Assembly (NCBI GenBank): GCA_009787485.1
Contig: WQWP01000026.1
Location: 1 to 20,980 of the forward strand
Direction of reading: 5' to 3'
Length of the DNA stretch: 20,980 nucleotides
Source: Lentimicrobiaceae bacterium
GTDB lineage: Bacteria; Bacteroidota; Bacteroidia; Bacteroidales; WCHB1-69
The notes under the pieces were generated by a model. It saw only the letters and a list, made by a program, of their open reading frames with translations. It did not search any database and had not been told where the DNA came from. Shown one piece after another: positions 7,419 to 13,650 of the stretch. Every line of letters starts with the position of its first letter. Positions within the stretch are counted from its first letter, which is position 1. Position numbers and translations under genes: made by a program.

Positions 7419-8318
7419 TTAATATCTTGGATGAAATTGCGCAATTGTGCTCCGAATATAATCTGTATCTAAATGCGTGTAAATTTCAGTGGTGGTAATG
7501 CTCGCATGCCCTAACATTTCCTGCACAGCGCGCAAATCGGCGCCGCCTTCTATCAAATGAGTAGCAAAAGAGTGCCGAAAAGTGTGCGGACTAATGTTTT
7601 TCTGAATACCGGAAAGGTGCACCATTTCTTTCACCATCATAAAAATCATTTCGCGGGTTAATTTGCTTCCTCTGCGATTGAGAAACAGCACATCTTCCAT
7701 CCCTTTTTTAATGTTTAATTTTGAACGAAGCCCTTCAACGTAATGTGCTACTGCTTTTTGCGCCGTTTCGCCAATAGGAACAAGCCGCTCTTTATCTCCT
7801 TTTCCAATAATGCGAATAAAGTTATCGCGGAAAAACAATTGGGATAATTTTAGATTGATTAGTTCACTTACGCGCAAACCGCAGCCGTACAATACCTCTA
7901 TAATGGCTTTGTTGCGGTGACCTTCCTTGCTACTGAGGTCAATGGCAGCAATAATCGTTTCGATTTCTATAACTGAAAGTACATCAGGTAGTTTTCTCCC
8001 TATTTTGGGTGCTTCTAACAATTCGGTGGGATTATGTTCAATTATTTTTTCATATTGCAAAAAACGATAGAATGCTTTTAACGAAGAAACTGCCCGTGCT
8101 TGTGAACTGGCTTCTTTTTCTTCTTTAAAAAGCTGTTGCATATAGTTTTGCAAATCTTTTAAGGAGACATTTTTTAACAACTCATCATCTATTTTTTCAT
8201 CGTTATGGGAAAGAAAATGAGCAAAACTTTTAACATCACGCAGATACGCTTCCACCGTTTTTTGGGAAAGGGATTTTTCCAAGCGCAGGTAAGATTGAAA
8301 TAAGGAGATATATAACAT
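7419..8318 (-). CDS. xerD: Site-specific tyrosine recombinase XerD
   Basis: XerC/XerD recombinases resolve chromosome dimers at dif. From ATG 8318 the protein has 299 residues: an N-terminal SAM-like domain (FQSYLRLEKSLSQKTVEAYLRDV) and a catalytic domain with every expected active-site residue, Arg149, Lys173, His245, Arg248, His271 and Tyr280. These are within one position of the E. coli XerD numbering I remember. An upstream in-frame TTG at 8360 would add 14 residues (MQRNISYKKILKIK), but it is the last triplet of a promoter -7 box and lies outside the family's usual N-terminus. The gene is divergent from atpG. The XerD rather than XerC assignment follows overall resemblance; many Bacteroidota have both. 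Confidence 0.92.
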   Translation of the reverse strand: MLYISLFQSYLRLEKSLSQKTVEAYLRDVKSFAHFLSHNDEKIDDELLKNVSLKDLQNYMQQLFKEEKEASSQARAVSSLKAFYRFLQYEKIIEHNPTELLEAPKIGRKLPDVLSVIEIETIIAAIDLSSKEGHRNKAIIEVLYGCGLRVSELINLKLSQLFFRDNFIRIIGKGDKERLVPIGETAQKAVAHYVEGLRSKLNIKKGMEDVLFLNRRGSKLTREMIFMMVKEMVHLSGIQKNISPHTFRHSFATHLIEGGADLRAVQEMLGHASITTTEIYTHLDTDYIRSTIAQFHPRY

Positions 8319-8357
8319 TTTGATTTTCAGTATTTTTTTGTAAGAAATATTTCGTTG

Positions 8358-8365
8358 CAAATTTA
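8358..8365 (-). promoter_or_regulatory. Candidate -7 box for xerD
   Basis: Minus-strand TAAATTTG (8365 to 8358) matches TAnnTTTG and lies 39 bases before ATG 8318. About 20 bases further upstream the CTTTGCG repeat has TTCG, one base off TTTG, where the -33 element would be. Confidence 0.45.
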
Positions 8366-8370
8366 TTTTT

Positions 8371-8436
8371 TTTCACGCAAAGACGCGAAGGCGCAAAGTT
8401 TTTTTTTCTCTTTGCGTCTTTGCGCCTTTGCGTGAT
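8371..8436. repeat. CTTTGCG inverted repeat between xerD and atpG
   Basis: The left arm (TCACGCAAAGACGCGAAGG...) and right arm (CTTTGCGTCTTTGCGCC...) are each about 26 bases, complementary except for three mismatches, and separated by a T-rich loop of about a dozen bases. Each arm is three tandem octamer-like units (CTTTGCGT, CTTTGCGC, CTTTGCGT in the right arm). It lies in the divergent promoter region and overlaps promoter positions of atpG. A 15-base piece (8418-8432) recurs exactly at 19031-19045. Confidence 0.85.
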
Positions 8437-8449
8437 TTTTCTACTTTTG
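8419..8449 (+). promoter_or_regulatory. Candidate atpG-djlA promoter
   Basis: The -7 box TACTTTTG (8442-8449) matches TAnnTTTG exactly. A TTTG at 8419-8422 lies 19 bases upstream, good spacing for the -33 element. That TTTG is part of the CTTTGCG repeat. The start codon is at 8467, so the leader would be about 12-14 bases. Confidence 0.65.
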
Positions 8450-8466
8450 CCACCTTTTAAAAAACT

Positions 8467-9348
8467 ATGCTAAACCTCAAAGAAATCCGCCTCCGAATCG
8501 CCTCCGTGCAATCTACCCAAAAGATTACTTCGGCAATGAAGCTGGTTTCAGCATCCAAACTGCGTCATGCACAACACGATATCTCGAATTTAAAACCTTA
8601 CTCGTGCAAACTCAATACAATTCTCGAAAATCTATCTTTTTCTGCTGATATTGTTGTCGGCAATCCGCTTTTTGCGATACGCGAGCCGGAAAATGTGGTG
8701 TTAATTGTCATTACTTCCAACAAAGGATTGTGCGGTGCGTTTAATTCAAACATAATCAAAGAAGTACATAGTATAGCGCACGAAGAATATGCTACTCAAC
8801 TGCAAGCCGAAAAACTAAAATTGGTCTGTATCGGAAAAAAAGCCGTTGAATATCTTCAAAAAAATTATGAGATTATGTATGCGAATGAGTCTTTACTTGA
8901 TCATCCTAATTTTGAAGAAGTTAATAAAATTGCTTCTGATTTGCTCAACGATTTTATGCAGAAAAAAATAGATAAAATTGTCATTATTTATAACAGTTTT
9001 GTGAATACCGCCACTCAAAAAATTACCCTTGAAGATTACTTGCCTGTTATGAATGCGAAAAAAAACTGTTCGCAAAAAACAAGAAATGCAGATTATATTT
9101 TTGAGCCCTCTCCGGAAGTATTTATGAATGAATTGATTCCCAAAATATTAAAATTGCAACTATACAAAGCATTATTAGATTCGATTGCGGCAGAACACGG
9201 CGCGCGCATGACCGCCATGGCAAAAGCCACCGACAGCGCCATTGAAATATTGAAAGACTTGAAACTCAAATACAACAATGCCCGCCAGGCAACCATCACC
9301 AACGAGCTAAACGAAATTGTGGGCGGCGCAGAAACACTAAAAAATTAA
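8467..9348 (+). CDS. atpG: F1Fo ATP synthase gamma subunit
   Basis: Gamma is the rotating shaft of F1. The 293-residue protein has the conserved N-terminal helix LKEIRLRIASVQSTQKITSAMKLV, the central segment VIVITSNKGLCGAFN, and the C-terminal helix ARMTAMAKATDSAIEILKDL...NNARQATITNEL that threads the alpha3beta3 ring. Length is normal. What is odd is its place: in most bacteria atpG follows atpA and precedes atpD, but here xerD lies upstream in the opposite direction and djlA follows after 2 bases. Beta and epsilon are about 6.5 kb away on the other strand. It has its own promoter, so its supply to the F1 complex must be matched to subunits made elsewhere. Confidence 0.95.
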   Translation: MLNLKEIRLRIASVQSTQKITSAMKLVSASKLRHAQHDISNLKPYSCKLNTILENLSFSADIVVGNPLFAIREPENVVLIVITSNKGLCGAFNSNIIKEVHSIAHEEYATQLQAEKLKLVCIGKKAVEYLQKNYEIMYANESLLDHPNFEEVNKIASDLLNDFMQKKIDKIVIIYNSFVNTATQKITLEDYLPVMNAKKNCSQKTRNADYIFEPSPEVFMNELIPKILKLQLYKALLDSIAAEHGARMTAMAKATDSAIEILKDLKLKYNNARQATITNELNEIVGGAETLKN

Positions 9349-9350
9349 AA

Positions 9351-10130
9351 ATGTTCAGATTAATCGGTTTTCTTGTAGGATGGATTTGGAGCAGCAGCTT
9401 CTGGGGCGGCGTATTAGGCTTTATAATAGGCAGTTTCATAGATTCCGCAACTCGTGCAAGATTTGTTATTCATAGAAGAACTACTTCCCGAGACGATTTT
9501 ATTAAAACCCTGCTCGTTTTTACTACCGCAGTGGTAAAATCGGATAACGGAAAATTGCTTCGTTCCGAGTTGGATTTTGTAAGAACTTATCTATTGCGCA
9601 TATTAGGTCCCGAAAAAACGCAGGAAGCCTTGTTAGTGCTTCGCGATATGCTGAACAAAGAATTTGATGTGGCTGCTGTGGCACAACAATTTGGACGAAA
9701 TGCTTCGATTCATGAAAAATTGATGATGTTGCAATTTTTATTCGGACTTGCCGCTACCGATGGAACAGTAAATTCCGCCGAAATGGAGGTCATTCGTTTT
9801 ATCTCAAACGGAATGGGCATTTCCGACCGTGATTTTGAATCGTTGAAAGCGATGTTCTTCGGATGGCAAGGCAACTATGGCGGCGGCGGTTATTCATCTT
9901 CTACAAGTTATCGCCCTGCATACAACATCGAAAACGACTATAAAGTACTTGAGATTGAGCCTTCTGCCACCGATGAAGAGGTAAAAAAAGCATACCGCAA
10001 ACAAGCCATGAAACATCACCCCGATAAAGTGAATCATTTGGGAGATGAGATTAGAAAAGCGGCGGAAGAACGTTTTGCCAAATTAAATGAATCGTACGAA
10101 CGGATTAAAAAAGTGCGCGGAATGAATTAA
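9351..10130 (+). CDS. djlA: DjlA-like membrane-anchored TerB/J-domain co-chaperone
   Basis: The 259-residue protein has a hydrophobic, glycine-rich N-terminal segment (FLVGWIWSSSFWGGVLGFIIGSFI, about 6-29), a helical TerB-like domain (about 50-165, with LLRSELDFVRTYL and LAATDGTVNSAEMEVIRFIS), a Gly/Ser/Tyr-rich linker (GNYGGGGYSSSTSY), and a C-terminal J domain with the diagnostic His-Pro-Asp at 223-225. This order is that of DjlA, an inner-membrane J protein that stimulates DnaK ATP hydrolysis and is linked to envelope stress in E. coli. The gene starts 2 bases after atpG and shares its promoter. The DjlA name follows domain order; the physiological role here is unknown. Confidence 0.8.
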   Translation: MFRLIGFLVGWIWSSSFWGGVLGFIIGSFIDSATRARFVIHRRTTSRDDFIKTLLVFTTAVVKSDNGKLLRSELDFVRTYLLRILGPEKTQEALLVLRDMLNKEFDVAAVAQQFGRNASIHEKLMMLQFLFGLAATDGTVNSAEMEVIRFISNGMGISDRDFESLKAMFFGWQGNYGGGGYSSSTSYRPAYNIENDYKVLEIEPSATDEEVKKAYRKQAMKHHPDKVNHLGDEIRKAAEERFAKLNESYERIKKVRGMN

Positions 10131-10142
10131 TCTAAGAATTTA

Positions 10143-10150
10143 TACTTTTG
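10143..10150 (+). promoter_or_regulatory. Candidate -7 box for the coiled-coil gene and ftsX
   Basis: TACTTTTG is an exact TAnnTTTG match, 40 bases before the next start codon at 10191 and 12 bases after the djlA stop. No TTTG is visible at the -33 position. Confidence 0.5.
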
Positions 10151-10190
10151 CCGTCTAAATTTCGTTGTTAATTGAATAAATTATTTTGCT

Positions 10191-11108
10191 ATGAATGATT
10201 ATGTAAAAGAAAAGAATCCATTAAAAAAGTGGGTCATTTTATTAGCTGTTTTAGCTTTTGTTTTTTTTGGATCCACGTTGTATTTCGGTTTCTTTTTCAA
10301 ACCGGTATTTAATCAGGAATTTATTAAAACGGTGGTAGAAAAAGAATATCTCCAATCGGAATTAGACTCTTTGTTAATTGATCATGAACGTGTTAAGAAA
10401 GAATACGGAGCATTGTCGGAACAACTTACCGAAAAAGATAGCGTGATTTTAGCCAATGCTGCTGAAATTAAAAAGCTTATTGCCAGCCAAGCCGATTATC
10501 GCCAGATTAAACGCCAATTGGAACGTTTGCAAAGTATTGCGAAAGAATATGTGGAAGAAATTGATCAACTTTTTACGGAAAATAAGCAATTGAAAGAGGA
10601 AAATACGCAAGTGCGCGCCCAATTAACGGAGACAAAAAGAGAAATGGAGTCTATTAAAAAAGATAAACAAGAATTAAGTGAAACGATTAGTACGGCAGCG
10701 GTGCATCAGGCTTATAACATCCATGCCCGGGCGATTTATTTTAAGAATAAGAATAAAGAAGAAGTGATTACCGAAAAAGTAAACCGCGTAGATCAACTCA
10801 AAACCACTTTTATTTTGGGCGCGAACTCCTTAATTCCGGCGGGTCCCGTTACCATTTATGCGCGTATTGCGATTCCCGGCACAGGAAGAATTTTAACCCC
10901 AGGCTCAGGCGATGCTTATGCCTTTTATTTTGAAGGAGAAAAGTTGCAATACACCGCTAAAAAAACGGTAAATTATGATAACAGAGCAGAAACCGTTACC
11001 ATTGCTTGGGATTTAAAGGATGACGACAAAGCGGTGAAAGGCGTTTATACCGTGCAACTTTTTACCGATAATCAGTTTTTGGGCGAAACCACTTTTGAGC
11101 TAAGATAA
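10191..11108 (+). CDS. One-pass membrane protein with long coiled coil and C-terminal beta domain
   Basis: I do not recognise a named family. The 305 residues have a short basic N-terminus (KEKNPLKKW), one membrane helix (about 16-38), a long heptad-like charged coiled coil (about 48-165, e.g. KQLKEENTQVRAQLTETKRE), and a C-terminal region of about 130 residues rich in beta strands with IPAGPVTIYARIAIPG and KGVYTVQLFTDNQFLG. The topology suggests a short cytoplasmic tail with the coiled coil and beta domain in the periplasm. The next gene, ftsX, begins 4 bases after its stop, implying co-expression. The layout recalls EnvC, the coiled-coil partner of FtsX, but there is no LytM domain, so any FtsX link is inferred from position only. 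Confidence 0.75.
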   Translation: MNDYVKEKNPLKKWVILLAVLAFVFFGSTLYFGFFFKPVFNQEFIKTVVEKEYLQSELDSLLIDHERVKKEYGALSEQLTEKDSVILANAAEIKKLIASQADYRQIKRQLERLQSIAKEYVEEIDQLFTENKQLKEENTQVRAQLTETKREMESIKKDKQELSETISTAAVHQAYNIHARAIYFKNKNKEEVITEKVNRVDQLKTTFILGANSLIPAGPVTIYARIAIPGTGRILTPGSGDAYAFYFEGEKLQYTAKKTVNYDNRAETVTIAWDLKDDDKAVKGVYTVQLFTDNQFLGETTFELR

Positions 11109-11112
11109 AACC

Positions 11113-11997
11113 ATGGCAAAATCGCAACCTTCACTCGATAGAATTACACGCACCCGACTTTTCTTCTCAGCCGTTGGCTCAGTTTTAAGCATTGCACTTA
11201 CCATGTTTTCCATTGGAATATTGGTGTTTTTTGCATTTTTCTCTATGAAATATATGCAAAACCTGTCTCAAAAAGTGGAGATGGAAATACTTTTCTATTC
11301 TGATGTAAATGAGGAAATTATCATAGCTTTTGAGCAAAAACTAAAAACGGCGCCCTATATTTCCCAATCTCGTTTTTGTTCAAAAGAAGAGAATACTGCC
11401 GAGGCCATTAAAGCGATTGGAAGTGATTTTACCGAAATTATCACCAATCCGATCAATGCTTCTATATTGGTTAGTGTTACGCCTGCGTATGCCAACGGAG
11501 ATTCATTAATAATCATCGCAAAAAAAATTAAGCAAAATATTAATGTGCAAGATGTTGATTACCCGGAATCTATCGTAAAAACCGTACTGGATAATTTTAT
11601 AAAAGTACAAATGGCTATTTTAGTTATTTGTGCTGTTTTTATGCTGATATCCATGCTGTTGATAGGGAACTCGCTACGCTTGTCGATTTATGCCAAACGT
11701 TTTAGTATCAGAAGTATGCTGTTAATTGGAGCTACCCGCGCATTCGTTCGCCGGCCCTTCCTTGCAAGAGGATTTGCGCAAGGCGTTTGGGGCGGGTTAA
11801 TTGCGTGTATTCTACTGATTTTAACATTGTTAGAAGGAAATATTATCTTGCCTGAGTTTATAAGTTTGCAAGATATTACTCAAATATTGATACTTCTTGG
11901 CGGGGTATTTGTTTTTTCTGTGCTATTTACGTTGATGGTGTCTGTATTTTCGGTGAATAAATACATTAAAATAAATAGGGATGAGTTGTATTTGTAG
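11113..11997 (+). CDS. ftsX: Cell division protein FtsX
   Basis: FtsX is the permease-like partner of the FtsE ATPase; FtsEX transmits a signal across the membrane to activate septal cell-wall hydrolases. The 294-residue protein shows the FtsX plan: one membrane helix at about 18-46, a periplasmic domain of about 120 residues (50-160), then three more helices at about 165-187, 220-243 and 255-282. The conserved cytoplasmic loop is RSMLLIGATRAFVRRPFLARGFAQG. No ftsE is in the window. The stop codon TAG (11995-11997) is inside a half copy of the GTAGAGACG repeat, so the repeat defines the protein's end. Confidence 0.9.
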   Translation: MAKSQPSLDRITRTRLFFSAVGSVLSIALTMFSIGILVFFAFFSMKYMQNLSQKVEMEILFYSDVNEEIIIAFEQKLKTAPYISQSRFCSKEENTAEAIKAIGSDFTEIITNPINASILVSVTPAYANGDSLIIIAKKIKQNINVQDVDYPESIVKTVLDNFIKVQMAILVICAVFMLISMLLIGNSLRLSIYAKRFSIRSMLLIGATRAFVRRPFLARGFAQGVWGGLIACILLILTLLEGNIILPEFISLQDITQILILLGGVFVFSVLFTLMVSVFSVNKYIKINRDELYL

Positions 11998-12010
11998 AGA
12001 CGTTGTGCGC
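11994..12010 (+). repeat. Half copy of the GTAGAGACG repeat at the ftsX stop
   Basis: GTAGAGACGTTGTGCGC matches one arm of the palindrome at 93-120 apart from an inserted TG/GT dinucleotide. The second arm is lost; the following bases (TCCGGATCT) do not pair back. It supplies the ftsX stop codon. Confidence 0.6.
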
Positions 12011-12071
12011 TCCGGATCTATTGTATTTTTTGACTTAAACAATGTGTTTTCCAATTGAATTTACAAGTTGC

Positions 12072-12115
12072 TTTAGGCTTTTCGCCCGGCGGCGTAATGT
12101 TAAGATTGAGTTTTT
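12072..12115. repeat. Direct repeat, left copy, flanking the foldback
   Basis: This 44-base stretch (TTTAGGCTTTTCGCCCGGCG... to ...GAGTTTTT) matches 12304-12347 at 39 of 44 positions with no gaps, in the same orientation. It ends 25 bases left of the foldback. Confidence 0.85.
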
Positions 12116-12140
12116 AGGTGCACTAATTACCAACTCCTGT

Positions 12141-12299
12141 ATCCCGTTAGGGATAAAATATCGGTAGAAAATGGATTACGCGAAAAAAAACCGCATGCCG
12201 TCAGGTATGCAACCTGTATTCAATGGGTTGCATACCTAACGGCATGCCGGTTTTGCACCCTCACGCTCGTTTCTACCGATATTGCATCCCTAACGGGAT
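12141..12299. repeat. Long two-stem foldback (inverted repeat) element
   Basis: The outer arms of 30 bases (12141-12170 and 12270-12299) pair at 28 positions; they read ATCCCGTTAGGGAT followed by AATATCGGTAGAAA. The inner arms (12187-12214 and 12226-12254) pair over about 28 bases with one bulge and one mismatch; they contain GCATGCCGTTAGGTATGCAAC. An 11-base loop is at the centre. The arms themselves contain smaller palindromes. It looks like a non-autonomous repeat element of the kind scattered in Bacteroidota genomes. No transposase is nearby. Confidence 0.85.
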
Positions 12300-12303
12300 G
12301 AGG

Positions 12304-12347
12304 TTTAGGCTTTTCTCCCAGTGGCGTAATTTTGAGATTGAGTTTTT
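12304..12347. repeat. Direct repeat, right copy, flanking the foldback
   Basis: This copy starts 5 bases right of the foldback and differs from 12072-12115 at five positions. The length and divergence argue against a fresh target-site duplication; it is more likely part of an older composite repeat. Confidence 0.85.
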
Positions 12348-12380
12348 GATATTAACTAATACCAATATTTTTCAATAGCA

Positions 12381-13511
12381 TTACCAATTCTCTTTCAGCC
12401 AAATACAGAAAAACTTATCATAAACTTGGTATTCATCTTTTTCTTTTGTAATGAAGTCTTTATCCAACAAGCCCTTTAAAGCGGCTTGAACTGAACTTGA
12501 TGATTGTAACCGATATTTTTTTACAAAGTTGCCGGAAGTAGGCGCATTTACTTTCCCTTCCTTTGCAATAGCAACAAGCAACTCTTTTTGCTTTTCCGGC
12601 AGTCGAAAAAGCATTTCAGAATAAACATATTGAAAAGAGTTTAAAATATTTTCAACTGCATACGCAATGAATGATGGGTTACAAACTTCACCTTTTGAGG
12701 TCATTTCATACAAAACATTCAACATTTTTTGAAGATACCAGGTAATGCCATCAAATTGTTGGTATATTTTCTCAATTACGTCTTGATAAATTGTTTTCCC
12801 TGCTTGTTCAAAATGCGACATCGCAAATTCCGAATATTTCGAAACCGGAATGCTTTTTAAATAGAGCATGGAAACACTTTGATAAAAAGGACGGGAGGCG
12901 CTTAAAAAGATATTTCCAATAGTATGATGCTGACTTCCAGCAAAGATAAAACAAACATTATTACAGTGTTGTATGTGTGTACGCAATATGGCTTCCACAT
13001 TTTTTTCCGTATAGGATGCTATTTGTTGAAATTCATCAATGGCTACAATACAGGGTTTGTCGGATTTGCTCAAATAAGAAAATATCTCATCTAAAGTGGA
13101 TTGCGGCTCATGAATATCGCCCAATCCAATGTTAAAGGAAGGATTCCCAACAGGGTCGAAAGTAATACCGGCACGTAGAGACTTGACAGCATCCCAAAAT
13201 TTTTCCAAAGCGCGAACTCCGAAAGGTTTAAGTCCTTCTAAAAGCACTTTACTCAACGCAAATACAAAATCTCGCAAAGATTTGGTTGCATAAATATCAA
13301 CAAAGAAAGTTCTATATTGCTCTTGTATCTCTTTGTTGCTAAAACAATGCTTTATTAAACCTGTTTTCCCCATACGTCTTGTAGAGATCAGCGCAAGATT
13401 ATTTCCGTTTTTTATCTCTTTTATCAGTTGCTCAGTCTCATTTTCTCTGTCGCAAAAATATTCGTGCGAAACATAACCACTTGTAATAAATGGATTTATA
13501 TAGTTATTCAT
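12381..13511 (-). CDS. AAA-type (archaeal ATPase-like) ATP-binding protein
   Basis: From ATG 13511 the protein has 376 residues. The N-terminus NPFITSGYVSHEYFCDRENE is the usual entry to ATPase_2/AAA_14-type proteins, followed by Walker A STRRMGKT (about 43-50), Walker B PCIVAIDEFQQI, a sensor segment CFIFAGSQHH, and a C-terminal winged-helix region (EKQKELLVAIAKEG... to the end KFFCIWLKENW). This family is abundant and often multi-copy in Bacteroidota and archaea; its role is mostly unknown. A longer reading from TTG 13544 would add 11 residues but starts inside a -7 box. It is a single gene, downstream of the pruA terminator and convergent with ftsX across the foldback region. Confidence 0.82.
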   Translation of the reverse strand: MNNYINPFITSGYVSHEYFCDRENETEQLIKEIKNGNNLALISTRRMGKTGLIKHCFSNKEIQEQYRTFFVDIYATKSLRDFVFALSKVLLEGLKPFGVRALEKFWDAVKSLRAGITFDPVGNPSFNIGLGDIHEPQSTLDEIFSYLSKSDKPCIVAIDEFQQIASYTEKNVEAILRTHIQHCNNVCFIFAGSQHHTIGNIFLSASRPFYQSVSMLYLKSIPVSKYSEFAMSHFEQAGKTIYQDVIEKIYQQFDGITWYLQKMLNVLYEMTSKGEVCNPSFIAYAVENILNSFQYVYSEMLFRLPEKQKELLVAIAKEGKVNAPTSGNFVKKYRLQSSSSVQAALKGLLDKDFITKEKDEYQVYDKFFCIWLKENW

Positions 13512-13541
13512 AATGCTATTTTTTATGTGAAAATAATTATG

Positions 13542-13549
13542 CAAAGATA
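13542..13549 (-). promoter_or_regulatory. Candidate -7 box for the ATPase gene
   Basis: Minus-strand TATCTTTG matches TAnnTTTG and lies 30 bases before ATG 13511. The upstream 20 bases are almost pure A/T with no clear TTTG. Confidence 0.5.
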
Positions 13550-13583
13550 ATTATTATTTTATAATAATTGTGGTTGTGAAGAA

Positions 13584-13616
13584 AAACGCAGATCCATTCA
13601 AAACAAATCTGCGTTT
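13584..13616 (-). terminator. Probable intrinsic terminator of pruA
   Basis: A perfect 10-bp stem (AAACGCAGAT with ATCTGCGTTT) and a 13-base loop lie 35 bases after the pruA stop. Read along the pruA message, the second stem arm runs straight into TTTTTCTTC, as expected for factor-independent termination. The first arm belongs to the ACGCGGAT repeat. Confidence 0.65.
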
Positions 13617-13645
13617 ATCCTTTTAAGTCCGCGTCATCCGCGTGC
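13607..13645. repeat. ACGCGGAT-type repeat after pruA
   Basis: On the minus strand the stretch reads GCACGCGGATGACGCGGACT... then AAAAGGATAAACGCAGAT, i.e. degenerate tandem units of ACGCGGAT. It starts 5 bases after the pruA stop and merges with the terminator stem. I recall the same motif as a common intergenic sequence in Bacteroidota. Confidence 0.6.
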
Positions 13646-13650
13646 AAATC

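Larger units (their letters stand above)
11998..12380. other. 383-base gene-free stretch dominated by a foldback repeat
   Basis: No convincing reading frame or RNA gene is present. From left to right it holds the repeat remnant after ftsX, an AT-rich spacer (12011-12070), the first 44-base direct repeat, the foldback (12141-12299), the second direct repeat, and a short spacer to the convergent ATPase gene stop. Confidence 0.7.

Noticed and set aside
12072..12347. Possible CRISPR array from the two direct repeats
   Set aside because: Only two copies exist, they are 44 bases with 5 mismatches, and the interval holds a foldback rather than a spacer series.
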